A DNA stretch of 64,000 nucleotides from Rhodococcus sp. ARC_M6 (GCF_022810305.1 NZ_JALGQH010000014.1:62001-126000), one strand, 5' to 3'; positions 27,025 to 35,747 are shown, counted from the first letter of the stretch. The notes: generated by a model from the letters alone, not told the origin. A program made the numbers and translations.

Positions 27025-27603
27025 TCAGTCTTCCGCCCACGGGACACGGCAGGAGTCGGTACTGAAACCTTGCTCGGTAATCCCGAGCGCGGAGTACATC
27101 CGGGAGCGCATGTTCTCCAGGCCGATCTGATAGGTCAACTCCACCACCCCCGCCTTTCCGAACCGCCGCTCCAGATCCGCCACCTGCTCGTCGGTAACGC
27201 CGTGCTCACCGTGCGGATCCCCCGTCATCGCGTCGGCGTAGGCGATTGCTGCTTTTTCGTCATCGCTGTAGAGCGGCGAATCCTGGTAATGGGCAATCTC
27301 TTTCAACCTCGCCACATCGAGGCCGTCCAAGCGCGAGAGCATCGTGCCGAAGTCGACGCACCACGAACAACCCACCGTCCAGGCCACCCGGTAGACGGCA
27401 AGTTCGCGGACATTCACCGGTAGGACCGTCGACGCCTTCTTCACAGCCATTTCATGACGGGCTGCGGCGAGAAACAATTTCCGATGGTTGGCGAGAACTG
27501 CAAAAGGTTCGGGGACCTCACCGAACTGTCGGGCGGTGAACTTGTAAGCCACTTTGATCAGTGGGCCGGCATCAGTCGGCGCCACGGATGGAATGCGCGT
27601 CAT
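27025..27603 (-). CDS. Carboxymuconolactone decarboxylase/AhpD-like protein
   Basis: A 192-residue alpha-helical protein of the AhpD-like fold with a redox CxxC pair (C79-S-W-C82) following the conserved LAVYRVAWTVG helix and preceding FGTMLSRLDG. Proteins of this subgroup are usually thiol peroxidase-type or gamma-carboxymuconolactone decarboxylase-like; the CxxC favours the former. ECF41 sigma factors often control such genes, and one lies at 10119, though not adjacent. The ATG at 27603 is chosen over a GTG one codon upstream because GGAGG is then six bases away. Confidence 0.88.
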   Translation of the reverse strand: MTRIPSVAPTDAGPLIKVAYKFTARQFGEVPEPFAVLANHRKLFLAAARHEMAVKKASTVLPVNVRELAVYRVAWTVGCSWCVDFGTMLSRLDGLDVARLKEIAHYQDSPLYSDDEKAAIAYADAMTGDPHGEHGVTDEQVADLERRFGKAGVVELTYQIGLENMRSRMYSALGITEQGFSTDSCRVPWAED

Positions 27604-27740
27604 CACAAACCTCCAGATTTCCTCGGCCGCCGTAATTCGACGCCGTCTACAGAGTTGGACGAGGAAGCAGTTCTAAACGTGACAGGGCAGCCCTCCTGCG
27701 GCGATGTGAAGATACAACTCCAGCCGACTAAGCTGCAGGG

Positions 27741-28931
27741 ATGCCTTCGACGCCCCGCAACCGCACTGTCTCGCGTCTGCAGCCGTTCGCGTCCACGATC
27801 TTCGCTGAGATGACAGCACTGGCGACTCTTCACGACGCCGTCAACCTGGGGCAAGGATTTCCCGATACCGATGGCCCCGCTGCGATGCTCGAGGTAGCCA
27901 GGCGGGCAATCGCCGAGGGCGTCAATCAGTACCCTCCCGGACCGGGCATGCCCGTCCTGCGCCAGGCAATCGCTGCCGACAGACTTGCGCGCTACGGCCT
28001 GGGTTTCGACCCCGATTCCGAAGTGCTGGTCACGGTGGGTGCCACCGAAGCAATCAGCGCGGCAATCCTGGGTCTCGTGGAACCGGGAGAAGAAGTAGTT
28101 CTCATCGAGCCGTATTACGACTCGTATGCTGCATCGGTGGCCCTGGCCGGCGCCGTGCGTCGTACCGTTCCGCTGCTCACGTCGGGTGACAAATTTGTGG
28201 TCGACCTCGATGCGGTCAAGGCCGCGATCACCCCGAACACGAAGATGCTGGTAGTCAACAGCCCCCACAACCCCACGGGAACTGTATTCACCGAGGCAGA
28301 ACTGCGGGCACTCGCAGAGATTGCGTGCGAACGCGATCTGATCGTGTTGAGCGACGAGGTCTACGAGCATCTGGTGTTCGACGATCTCACGCACACCCCG
28401 ATGGCGTCGTTGCCCGGAATGCGCGAACGAACGGTCACAGTGTCCAGCGCCGCAAAGACTTTCAACGTCACAGGCTGGAAGACTGGATGGGCGATCGGCC
28501 CACGTGAGCTCATCGACGGCGTACGCGCAGCAAAACAATTCATGTCGTTTGTTGCCGGCGCTCCGTTCCAGCCTGCGGTGGCCTACGCATTGACCAACGA
28601 ACAGCAGTGGGTCGCAGACCTCCGAACCAGTCTGCAATCCAAGCGTGACGTGCTGAGCGACGCTCTGTCCGACGCGGGATTCACCGTGCATTCCGGCGGC
28701 GGCACCTACTTCCTCCTCGCGGACATTCGCCCCCTGGGCGAAACCGATGCCGGAGATTTCTGCCGTGCGCTTCCGGAACGCATCGGAGTCGCTGCCGTCC
28801 CGGTGGACGTGTTTGCCGACAACCGTGACAACTGGAAACACCTGGTGCGGTTTGCGTTCTGCAAGCAAGACCACATTCTCTCCGAAGCTGCACGCCGCCT
28901 CCATCTGCTGCAGGGAGCCGCTCACCCATGA
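27741..28931 (+). CDS. Class I/II PLP-dependent aminotransferase
   Basis: A 396-residue fold-type I aminotransferase. NSPHNPTGTVF marks the substrate/cofactor site, SDEVYEHLVFD the Asp/Tyr contacts to PLP, and SSAAKTFNVTGWKTGW the lysine that forms the internal aldimine. Length and motifs fit the kynurenine/methionine aminotransferase and DapC-like groups; the precise amino acid is unknown. It is followed by an AraC-type regulator overlapping by 4 bp (ATGA), an unusual structural-gene-plus-regulator coupling that suggests the regulator controls this enzyme. Confidence 0.92.
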   Translation: MPSTPRNRTVSRLQPFASTIFAEMTALATLHDAVNLGQGFPDTDGPAAMLEVARRAIAEGVNQYPPGPGMPVLRQAIAADRLARYGLGFDPDSEVLVTVGATEAISAAILGLVEPGEEVVLIEPYYDSYAASVALAGAVRRTVPLLTSGDKFVVDLDAVKAAITPNTKMLVVNSPHNPTGTVFTEAELRALAEIACERDLIVLSDEVYEHLVFDDLTHTPMASLPGMRERTVTVSSAAKTFNVTGWKTGWAIGPRELIDGVRAAKQFMSFVAGAPFQPAVAYALTNEQQWVADLRTSLQSKRDVLSDALSDAGFTVHSGGGTYFLLADIRPLGETDAGDFCRALPERIGVAAVPVDVFADNRDNWKHLVRFAFCKQDHILSEAARRLHLLQGAAHP

Positions 28932-29938
28932 GCGCCCGGACCATCCCCACAGCATTTGTCCAGCGCTACCTCATGTTCTCGCCCGACAACAACATCGATC
29001 TGTCGAACGCGTTGCGGGCAGCGGGGATTGACCTCGCCACCCTGTCCGACCCGCGCGCACGCCTGACCCCCGCCCAGGTGACAACCTTCGTTCAAACCAC
29101 CTGGCAACTCACCGACGACGAATTGTTCGGCCTCGGCGGCGCTCCGGTTCCACGAGGAACATTTCGGCTGATCTGCCTGACATTGATTCACTGCCGCGAT
29201 CTCGGTACCGCCTTCGCCCGGATGGCTGACGTGATCCGCGCATTGCCCGGTCTGGCACCCTTGTCGATCGAGACCGGCGAGGACAGCACCCGCATCAGTT
29301 TTTCCGTCCAACCAAGAGCTGAAATTTCCGAACCGGATGTGGCAGCACGTGTTACAACCGATTTTGTCCTCATCCTGCTTCACCGTTTTGCGGCCTGGCT
29401 GATCGGCAAACGCGTGCGACTTCGCGCCGTCGAATTCCCCTACGCAGCCCCCGATGCCCGGTTGGCTCAGGACTACGACTACATCTTCGGTGCACCCGTC
29501 ACGTTCGGTGCATCGCGCGCAGCTTTGGAATTCGACAACTCCGCGATGCGGGCACCGATAATCCAGACTGAGGAATCCCTCGAGGAGTATCTACGCGAAT
29601 CTCCGATTCAGCTGATGTCTGAGCGCGACTACGACAGCAGAGCATCAGCACAAGTGCGTCGAGTCATCGAACTCGGCGTGAAGGGTCGCACCTCGACGGC
29701 AGACGAGATTGCCGAGATGCTCTCGATCAGCGTGCCTCATCTGCGAAGGTTGCTTCGCCGCGAAGGTACGTCACTGAATCAATTGCGCGAAGAAGTGCTC
29801 CGAGATATCGCGATCGCCGGACTGGGACGCGGCGAGTCCGTCGAACTACTCTCGTCCCGCCTCGGATTTTCCGAGCCCAGCGCCTTCCGTCGCGCCTTCA
29901 AGCGATGGACCGGCGATACTCCTAGCTCCTACCGCTAG
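28928..29938 (+). CDS. AraC-family transcriptional regulator
   Basis: A 336-residue regulator with an N-terminal arabinose-operon-regulator-like ligand domain (about 10-200) and a C-terminal AraC DNA-binding domain. Its two helix-turn-helices are visible at STADEIAEMLSISVPHLRRL and SVELLSSRLGFSEPSAFRRA, followed by FKRWTGDTPSSYR. It is of the OruR/ArgR-like subgroup common in Rhodococcus. Translation is coupled to the aminotransferase, suggesting amino-acid or amine sensing. Its stop overlaps the convergent VOC gene by 4 bp. Confidence 0.92.
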   Translation: MSARTIPTAFVQRYLMFSPDNNIDLSNALRAAGIDLATLSDPRARLTPAQVTTFVQTTWQLTDDELFGLGGAPVPRGTFRLICLTLIHCRDLGTAFARMADVIRALPGLAPLSIETGEDSTRISFSVQPRAEISEPDVAARVTTDFVLILLHRFAAWLIGKRVRLRAVEFPYAAPDARLAQDYDYIFGAPVTFGASRAALEFDNSAMRAPIIQTEESLEEYLRESPIQLMSERDYDSRASAQVRRVIELGVKGRTSTADEIAEMLSISVPHLRRLLRREGTSLNQLREEVLRDIAIAGLGRGESVELLSSRLGFSEPSAFRRAFKRWTGDTPSSYR

Positions 29939-30360
29939 CTGACGCAGAATTCGTTGCCTTCCGGGTCCGACATGGTGATCCACACACTCGGGCCTTGTTG
30001 TCCACGGTGCAGAACCTTCGCGCCAACCGTCTCCAGGTGGGCGGCCACATCCTCGCGGTTGTCCCCCACCCGGATGTCGAAATGGAGGCGGTTCTTCACG
30101 GTTTTTGATTCCGGCACGAGTTGGAAGAGAACCCGTGGCCGTTCCGAATGCTCCGGATCGCTGATAGCGGCGCCTTCTCTCCAGACGAGCACGCCCTCGA
30201 ACGTCGTGGTGTCGGATTCTTGCGCGTGACCAGCGGCGACGAGGCCTCTGATGAAGTCCTCATCGCTCGGCTCGACTGCCCATCCGAGTGCACTAGCCCA
30301 CCATTTAGCCTGCTCATGCGGGTGTGCAGAATCTACTGTGACTTGAAATTCATATCCCAT
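29935..30360 (-). CDS. VOC-superfamily (glyoxalase-like) protein
   Basis: A 141-residue single-gene vicinal-oxygen-chelate protein: repeated beta-alpha-beta-beta-beta units (EFQVTVDSAHPHEQAKWWAS and HFDIRVGDNREDVAAHLETV) and a terminal WITMSDPEGNEFCVS with the usual C-terminal acidic ligand. It resembles the DUF-type glyoxalase family implicated in resistance or isomerisation, without an assigned substrate. No strong ribosome-binding site is seen, so the start is the first ATG. Not obviously linked to its convergent neighbours. Confidence 0.85.
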   Translation of the reverse strand: MGYEFQVTVDSAHPHEQAKWWASALGWAVEPSDEDFIRGLVAAGHAQESDTTTFEGVLVWREGAAISDPEHSERPRVLFQLVPESKTVKNRLHFDIRVGDNREDVAAHLETVGAKVLHRGQQGPSVWITMSDPEGNEFCVS

Positions 30361-30395
30361 GTTCTGACGTTAACGCTGCCCACCGACATTCCGTT

Positions 30396-30836
30396 TCAGT
30401 CCACACTCTTGATCGTCTTCATCGTGATGAGCGAGGTCACCCGCGACACCGCCGGCAGGCCGCTGAGTTTGGTGGCCAAGAACTGTTCGTAGGTCGCGAG
30501 ATCCTTGACTGCGACGCGGATGAAGTAGTCGGGGATCCCGAAGAGTCGTCGACATTCGATCACCTCGTCGAAGGCTGCCACACGCGATTCGAAATCCTCG
30601 ATGGTGGCTTGGTCGTTGACGCTGATCTCCGCGGTCACGATCACCTGAAACCCCCGGTCGAGGGCTTCCGGACTAACAACAGCCCGGTAGCCGGTGATGA
30701 CACCGTCGGCCTCGAGTTTCTTGACCCGACGTAGGCACGGCGACGGCGTCAGCCCCACCAGATCAGCCAATTCCGTGTTGGTCAGACTGGAGTCCTGACG
30801 GAGGTGGAACAAAATTGCGTCATCCATGGCATCCAT
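30396..30836 (-). CDS. Lrp/AsnC-family transcriptional regulator
   Basis: A 146-residue leucine-responsive regulator-type protein: N-terminal helix-turn-helix (DAILFHLRQDSSLTNTELAD and LTPSPCLRRVKKLEADGVI) and a C-terminal RAM domain (EISVNDQATIEDFESRVAAF). These regulators bind amino acids and DNA as multimers. It diverges from azlC-azlD, a branched-chain amino acid exporter, which Lrp proteins commonly control; a pair of TTGCGCA boxes lies in the 76-bp gap. The start may be either Met1 or Met4. Confidence 0.93.
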   Translation of the reverse strand: MDAMDDAILFHLRQDSSLTNTELADLVGLTPSPCLRRVKKLEADGVITGYRAVVSPEALDRGFQVIVTAEISVNDQATIEDFESRVAAFDEVIECRRLFGIPDYFIRVAVKDLATYEQFLATKLSGLPAVSRVTSLITMKTIKSVD

Positions 30837-30846
30837 GCGGATATTA

Positions 30847-30871
30847 TTGCGCAGAATTCAAAATTTGCGCA
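30847..30871. promoter_or_regulatory. Paired TTGCGCA boxes, candidate Lrp operator
   Basis: TTGCGCA occurs at 30847-30853 and 30865-30871, an 18-bp repeat distance, with an A/T-rich centre. Located between the Lrp-type regulator and azlC. Confidence 0.55.
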
Positions 30872-30912
30872 TTCTGGGCAATCGTAAACCTCGCATTTTG
30901 TACTACATTTTC

Positions 30913-31665
30913 GTGGTGATCGAATCATCAACATCGACGGACACAACTGCCGTCGATGCCCACTCTCAGAGCCCGGCGTGGCAACGCGCCTTTCAGCTGT
31001 CACTGCCGGTCGGCATCGGCCTGTTGCCGCTCGGCGTTGCCCTCGGCGTCCTTGTTGTACAACAGGGCCTGAATCCTTGGTGGGCAATAGTTTTCACCTC
31101 GTTGATCTACGCCGGATCACTCGAGTTCATTGCGGTCGGCATGGTTGCCGCAATGACCCCGCTGCCATACATCGCACTGACGGCATTGCTGGTCAACTTT
31201 CGACATGTCTTCTACGCGTTGAGCTTTCCGCTGAACAAGGTGCAGAATCCTCTCGCGCGCTTCTACAGCATGTTCGCCCTCACGGATGAGGCCTACGCAA
31301 TGTCGGTCACCACCGACCCTAAAGCGCTGTCGGGCCGTGTCATCGTTTTCTCCCAACTCTTCCTGCACAGCTACTGGGTTGGCGGCGCAATTCTCGGAGC
31401 TACGGCCGGGCAGTGGATTCCCGATTCCCTTGTCGGCCTGGATTTTGCGCTCACAGCACTGTTTGTCGTCTTGTCGATCGAGGCGATGCGCGCCCAGAGC
31501 GGATTCGTGATTCCCGCGGCAGCAGTAACCTGCGCTCTGCTGGCTCGTCTGATCGCACCCGAGCACGTCCTGCCGATCGCAATGGGCGGGTTTGTTGCGT
31601 TCCTGATCGTCCGTTACGTCGTCAACCAGCGAACAATTCAGCACAAGGCGAGCACCGATGCCTGA
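30913..31665 (+). CDS. azlC: AzlC-family branched-chain amino acid export permease
   Basis: The large subunit of an LIV-E type exporter, about 250 residues with roughly eight transmembrane helices. Family features are the N-terminal GIGLLPLGVALGVLVVQQGL helix, YAGSLEFIAVGM and the loop NFRHVFYALSFPL. It works with the small AzlD subunit to expel branched-chain amino acids or analogues. The start is one of two adjacent GTG codons (30913, 30916) with no clear ribosome site, possibly leaderless. The open frame further upstream overlaps the divergent regulator and is not used. Overlaps azlD by 8 bp. Confidence 0.9.
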   Translation: MVIESSTSTDTTAVDAHSQSPAWQRAFQLSLPVGIGLLPLGVALGVLVVQQGLNPWWAIVFTSLIYAGSLEFIAVGMVAAMTPLPYIALTALLVNFRHVFYALSFPLNKVQNPLARFYSMFALTDEAYAMSVTTDPKALSGRVIVFSQLFLHSYWVGGAILGATAGQWIPDSLVGLDFALTALFVVLSIEAMRAQSGFVIPAAAVTCALLARLIAPEHVLPIAMGGFVAFLIVRYVVNQRTIQHKASTDA

Positions 31666-31987
31666 CACCACGTACATCTTCAGTGCCGTCGCGACGATGG
31701 CGATCGTTACATTCGCGTTGCGCGCCATACCGTTTGCAGTGTTGAAACCTCTCCGTTCGTCGGCGCTCGTCGCCTACCTCGGCATCTACATGCCGGCCGG
31801 GATCATGCTGATCCTGGTGATGTACTCGCTGAAAAACGTCTCGGTCACCGGCCCGTCGCACGGGATTCCGGAATTGGTTGCCGTCGCGGTCACCGCCGGA
31901 ATCCACTTGTGGCGCAAGAATGCGGTCCTGAGCATCGTCGTCGGCACAGCCTTGTACGTGGGCATGGTCAATACCGTTTTTGCGTGA
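31658..31987 (+). CDS. azlD: AzlD-family branched-chain amino acid transport protein
   Basis: A 109-residue membrane protein with about four hydrophobic segments, typical of AzlD: TYIFSAVATMAIVTFALRAI at the start, then YLGIYMPAGIMLILVMY and a C-terminal helix. It is the small partner of AzlC in amino acid export. Its ATG lies inside the azlC 3' end (8-bp overlap), so the two are translationally coupled. Confidence 0.9.
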   Translation: MPDTTYIFSAVATMAIVTFALRAIPFAVLKPLRSSALVAYLGIYMPAGIMLILVMYSLKNVSVTGPSHGIPELVAVAVTAGIHLWRKNAVLSIVVGTALYVGMVNTVFA

Positions 31988-31992
31988 CTCAC

Positions 31993-32098
31993 TGCCCATC
32001 CGGAAGCAAAGCACCTTTACTCCCAGATGGGCAATTTGTAACCTGAATACCCTTATCTGAACAGCTGAACACATATACGATTTCAGTGGTGCAAATCG
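31993..32098. promoter_or_regulatory. Two inverted repeats upstream of the Ni/Co permease gene
   Basis: TGCCCATC (31993-32000) pairs with GATGGGCA (32026-32033), and CGATTT (32078-32083) with AAATCG (32093-32098). The second is 21 bp long and 28 bp from the start codon, a suitable place for a metal-responsive repressor such as Nur; this identity is inference. Confidence 0.45.
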
Positions 32099-32126
32099 GT
32101 CCACAACTCGAAATCGGCGGTGTTCG

Positions 32127-33248
32127 ATGACGACGACAAACGCGACAGGGACAAGAATCATCGGCGCGTGGCGGAGCTTGGACCGCCCCCAGCGTCGCAG
32201 CATCATCGGAATGACTGTCACAGTAGTGGCGCTCAACGCCCTCGGCTGGGGCGTCCTCCTCGGCCTGGTAGTCCCTGGTCATTACACGATCGAAGGCAGC
32301 GTCTTCGGCATCGGACTCGGCGTCACTGCCTACACGCTCGGAATGCGCCATGCATTCGACGCCGACCATATTGCGGCCATCGACAACACCACACGCAAAC
32401 TTGTGGCCGACGGTAAAAAACCTATGTCCGTAGGGTTTTGGTTCTCACTCGGGCACTCAACGATCGTCTTCGTTCTCGTAGCCCTGCTTGCGCTGGGCGT
32501 CCGTCAGTTGGCCTCGAGCCTCTCCGACGACAATTCCGATCTCGCAAAGTGGACCGGCCTATTTGGAACCACCATTTCCGGCACCTTCCTCATCCTGATC
32601 GGCGTCCTGAATCTTGTGTCGCTCATCGGGATTCACCGCGTCTACACCAAATACAAGGCGGGAAATTTCGACGAGGAGCAACTCGAGAAGGAGTTGGACA
32701 ACCGCGGAGCCCTGAACAAGATTCTGGGACCGGTCATGAAAATGGTGCGCAAACCCTGGCACATGTACCCCGTGGGATTGCTCTTCGGTTTGGGCTTCGA
32801 CACCGTCACTGAAGTCGGACTCCTGGTGATAGCCGGCGGCGCCGCCGTGACCGGATTGCCCTGGTACTCGATCATGGTCCTGCCAATTCTCTTCTGCGCA
32901 GGCATGGCTCTGTTCGACTCGATCGACGGATCGTTCATGAACTTCGCCTATGGCTGGGCCTTTGCGCAGCCGGTCCGAAAGATCTACTACAACATGGTGA
33001 TCACAGGCTTGTCCGTCGCAGTCGCTCTACTCATCGGAACACAGGAAATCATCTCGATCTTCACCGAGAAACTCGATATCGATACCGGAATTCTGGGTGC
33101 CGTCGGAAATCTCGATTTGGGTGCGATGGGTTTCATCATCGTGGGGTTATTCGTCGTCACCTGGCTCGTAGCCGTCGCGGTATGGAAGTTGGGCCGTATC
33201 GAGGAGCGTTGGCAAGCGCAATCTGCGGCGGCAGCTGAATCTGCGTAG
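32127..33248 (+). CDS. NiCoT-family nickel/cobalt permease
   Basis: A 373-residue inner-membrane transporter of the HoxN/NixA family. The signature helix two motif RHAFDADHIAAIDN (74-87), GFWFSLGHSTIVF, LFGLGFDTVTEVGLL and LFCAGMALFDSIDG are all present, with about eight transmembrane helices. It imports nickel and/or cobalt, for urease, hydrogenase or cobalamin-dependent enzymes; which metal cannot be told from sequence alone. Rhodococcal homologues (NhlF) serve cobalt-type nitrile hydratase, but no such gene is in the window. Monocistronic. Confidence 0.95.
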   Translation: MTTTNATGTRIIGAWRSLDRPQRRSIIGMTVTVVALNALGWGVLLGLVVPGHYTIEGSVFGIGLGVTAYTLGMRHAFDADHIAAIDNTTRKLVADGKKPMSVGFWFSLGHSTIVFVLVALLALGVRQLASSLSDDNSDLAKWTGLFGTTISGTFLILIGVLNLVSLIGIHRVYTKYKAGNFDEEQLEKELDNRGALNKILGPVMKMVRKPWHMYPVGLLFGLGFDTVTEVGLLVIAGGAAVTGLPWYSIMVLPILFCAGMALFDSIDGSFMNFAYGWAFAQPVRKIYYNMVITGLSVAVALLIGTQEIISIFTEKLDIDTGILGAVGNLDLGAMGFIIVGLFVVTWLVAVAVWKLGRIEERWQAQSAAAAESA

Positions 33249-33349
33249 GTTTCGCCGCCGAACTTCGTGGGTACAGAACGAGAGCGGCCGCAATTTCGGA
33301 GCGAGGGGTCTGCCGCAAAGTAGGTCTGCCGCCCGGCTGTCACTCGCCG

Positions 33350-33373
33350 GGAGGTGGGCCGCCCTCCACCTCC
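33350..33373 (+). terminator. Hairpin downstream of the Ni/Co permease gene
   Basis: GGAGGTGG pairs with CCACCTCC around an 8-base loop; no T-run follows. About 100 bp after the stop. Could be a weak terminator. Confidence 0.4.
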
Positions 33374-33419
33374 AGCAGAGAATCCGCGACATTGAAGCGG
33401 CTAAGCTCCGCCACAGTTA

Positions 33420-33435
33420 TAGAACATATGTTCGA
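33420..33435. promoter_or_regulatory. SOS box (LexA operator) upstream of alkB
   Basis: TAGAACATATGTTCGA matches the actinobacterial LexA consensus TCGAAC-N4-GTTCGA at all but one base of the 12 defined positions. It sits 22 bp before the alkB start, covering the expected promoter. Confidence 0.88.
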
Positions 33436-33457
33436 TAACGGGTGTACCGTGGATCCT

Positions 33458-34090
33458 ATGACCGCCATGATGCAACCGTCGCTCTTCGACAACGGTGACC
33501 TCGGCGTCTCGTTGGCCGATCTCGACCACACCCTGCAGCGACGCCGCCTCACAGCAGGCGCGTGGGTCGATCATCGGCCGGCTTGGCTGACGGGGTCGGC
33601 AGCAGTTTTCGACAACCTCGAGAATTCCGTACCCTGGCGCGCCGAACGACGCCAGATGTACGACCGTGTCGTCGATGTCCCCCGTCTGGTGCGTTTCTAC
33701 AACGAGAACGAACCTCTACCGGATCCCCTACTCGCCGAGGCGAAAAACGCATTGAGCCGGCATTACCGCGACGAACTCGGCGAACCGTTCACCACGTCCG
33801 GCCTGTGCTTCTACCGCGACGGCTCCGACAGCGTCGCCTGGCACGGAGACGACACCGGGCGTAGTCGCACGGAAGACACGATGGTGGCCATCCTGTCGCT
33901 CGGCGCAGCCCGCCCGCTACTGCTTCGGCCGCGCGGCGGTGGTGAATCGATCCGCTTCAACCTCGGTCATGGCGATCTTCTGGTCATGGGCGGTTCATGC
34001 CAACGGACGTGGGAGCACTGCGTACCCAAGAGCGCCCGCGCACTCGGCCCCAGAATCAGCGTTCAGTTCCGCACTCTCGGAGTCAGGTAA
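33458..34090 (+). CDS. alkB: AlkB-type 2-oxoglutarate/Fe(II) DNA-alkylation repair dioxygenase
   Basis: A 210-residue AlkB-family enzyme that oxidatively removes methyl groups from 1-methyladenine and 3-methylcytosine. The iron ligands H129 and D131 (AWHGDD) and H187 (WEHCVP), and the 2-oxoglutarate arginines near 199-205 (RISVQFR) are visible. CFYRDGSDSVAWHGD is the usual segment of the AlkB2/3-like group. The ATG at 33458 (MTAMMQPSLF) is preferred to an in-frame upstream ATG because the upstream stretch overlaps the SOS box. LexA control is likely, linking alkylation repair to DNA damage. Confidence 0.93.
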   Translation: MTAMMQPSLFDNGDLGVSLADLDHTLQRRRLTAGAWVDHRPAWLTGSAAVFDNLENSVPWRAERRQMYDRVVDVPRLVRFYNENEPLPDPLLAEAKNALSRHYRDELGEPFTTSGLCFYRDGSDSVAWHGDDTGRSRTEDTMVAILSLGAARPLLLRPRGGGESIRFNLGHGDLLVMGGSCQRTWEHCVPKSARALGPRISVQFRTLGVR

Positions 34091-34260
34091 CGGCACAATC
34101 CAGACCGGCCCCGTCACCACACAAGGCCAGCTGCCGGACGCCGGCGACGGCCGCATCTCCAGGGCGTCCTTGAGGAAACTGACCGGTTTCCCTGCATATG
34201 GGCGGTTTGACATTCGTATGTGAGCCACTCAACAATCATGCGAACAACCCGTGAACATGT

Positions 34261-34275
34261 GTTCGTTATACGAAC
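34261..34275 (+). promoter_or_regulatory. IclR-type operator GTTCG-N5-CGAAC
   Basis: GTTCGTTATACGAAC is a perfect 5-bp inverted repeat 33 bp before the transporter start. The same pattern, GTTCRNWATRCGNAC, occurs twice upstream of scoA (39305-39338), suggesting shared control. GAACATGTGTTC overlaps its left arm. Confidence 0.65.
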
Positions 34276-34308
34276 AATGGCTCTTCCGTCTATGTCCTGG
34301 AGAAAGCA

Positions 34309-35610
34309 ATGAGCACTATCGAACGACCCGCGACACGCGTTCGCGCCGCGATGTGGGTCGCCCCACTGTGTTGGATCGCCGTCCTCCTCGACGGATTCGA
34401 CCTCGTGGTCCTGGGTGCAGTCATCCCCTCGCTGCGCGAGTACGGCGACTGGAATCTGAGCACAAGCGCGATCACGATCATTTCGACGTTCGGCCTCGTC
34501 GGCATGACGATCGGTGCACTGACCATCGGCACCCTCACCGACATCATCGGTCGACGCAAGGCACTGATCTATTCGGTCGCGGCCTTCTCGCTGTTGACGC
34601 TGCTGTGCGCAGTTGCACCCAACCCGTTCATCTTCGGAGCGCTCCGCTTCCTCGCCGGAATCGGCCTGGGCGGCGCACTTCCCACCGCGTTGGTCCTGGT
34701 GAACGAATTCTCGAAGAAGCAAGGCGGAGGCTCTGCCTCCACGATGCTGATGACCGGCTACCACGTCGGAGCCGTCGCCACCGCAGCTCTCGCCCTCGTG
34801 CTGATCGACCCGTTCGGCTGGCATTCGATGTTCATCGTCGGCGCAGCACCGGCGCTGGTGCTGATTCCGTTGATGATCAAGTACTTGCCGGAATCGCCGG
34901 CTTACCTGCTCGCCCACGGCCGTCGTGAAGAGGCCGAACAAATCGCCGCGCAGTACGGACTCGTACTCGAGGCCGCGCCGGCCGCCGATGCATCCGCTGA
35001 TGCACCCGTCGCAAGCGCAACCAACCCGGTCAAGATGCTCTTCTCGCCGAAGTTCCTGCGGAACAGCATCGCTATCTGGGTCACTTCGTTCATGGGTCTG
35101 CTTCTCGTCTACGGCCTCAACACCTGGCTACCGACGATCATGCGTGAGGCCGGCTACGAACTCGGTGCAGCTCTGACGTTCCTGCTGATCCTCAATGCCG
35201 GTGCCGTCGTCGGCCTGCTCGTCGCGGGCCGCGTTGCCGACAAGGTCGGCCCCCGCACGGCTGCCATCGTGTGGTTCACCGGTGCGGCCATCTTCCTGGC
35301 GCTGCTCAGTGTCAAGGCAGGCGGCGCCATCTACGTCATGGTGTTCCTGGCCGGCTGCTTCGTCTTCAGCGCCCAGGTGCTCGTGTATGCCTTCACCAGC
35401 GCAAACCATCCCGCGCACATCCGCGCGACGGCCCTCGGATGGTCGGCCGGCGTCGGACGTCTCGGCGCAATCTGCGGCCCGATCCTCGGCGGCGCACTGC
35501 TCGGTGCCGGATACGCAGTGCCGTGGGGCTTCTACGCCTTTGCACTGGTCGGCCTGATCGGTCTGGTTGCGATCTCCTCGACCCGCAACATCGGTACTGA
35601 CGCCCCCTGA
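34309..35610 (+). CDS. Aromatic acid:H+ symporter (AAHS-family MFS transporter)
   Basis: A 433-residue major-facilitator permease with 12 predicted transmembrane helices. The first helix carries LDGFDLVVLG, the motif of the AAHS group (PcaK, BenK), and the loop after helix two has GTLTDIIGRRKAL. The middle soluble loop is Ala-rich. It should import an aromatic carboxylate such as 4-hydroxybenzoate, given pobA directly downstream, though the exact substrate is inference. A strong terminator follows, so it is transcribed separately from pobA. GGAGAAAGCA precedes the ATG. Confidence 0.93.
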   Translation: MSTIERPATRVRAAMWVAPLCWIAVLLDGFDLVVLGAVIPSLREYGDWNLSTSAITIISTFGLVGMTIGALTIGTLTDIIGRRKALIYSVAAFSLLTLLCAVAPNPFIFGALRFLAGIGLGGALPTALVLVNEFSKKQGGGSASTMLMTGYHVGAVATAALALVLIDPFGWHSMFIVGAAPALVLIPLMIKYLPESPAYLLAHGRREEAEQIAAQYGLVLEAAPAADASADAPVASATNPVKMLFSPKFLRNSIAIWVTSFMGLLLVYGLNTWLPTIMREAGYELGAALTFLLILNAGAVVGLLVAGRVADKVGPRTAAIVWFTGAAIFLALLSVKAGGAIYVMVFLAGCFVFSAQVLVYAFTSANHPAHIRATALGWSAGVGRLGAICGPILGGALLGAGYAVPWGFYAFALVGLIGLVAISSTRNIGTDAP

Positions 35611-35631
35611 CGTCCGGACCAGTAGGCAAGA

Positions 35632-35667
35632 GTCGGTAGACGAGACATTCTCGTCTACCGACTTTTC
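35632..35667 (+). terminator. Rho-independent terminator after the AAHS transporter gene
   Basis: A perfect 13-bp stem (35632-35644 with 35650-35662), 5-base loop ACATT, followed by TTTTC. Confidence 0.93.
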
Positions 35668-35747
35668 TTGTATCCGAACGAGATTCAACCTCGAGAGCCT
35701 CAGGAAATCACTACATATCTCGAAACGCCGAGGACGATACTGCGAGC

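Noticed and set aside
27603-28955. Open frame of 450 codons antisense to the aminotransferase gene
   Set aside because: Mirror of high-GC codon bias; the sense frame has all PLP-enzyme motifs and a coupled downstream gene.
34253-34264. GAACATGTGTTC as a second SOS box before the AAHS transporter
   Set aside because: Flanks depart from the LexA consensus and the right arm belongs to the better GTTCG-N5-CGAAC repeat; a transporter is an unlikely SOS gene.
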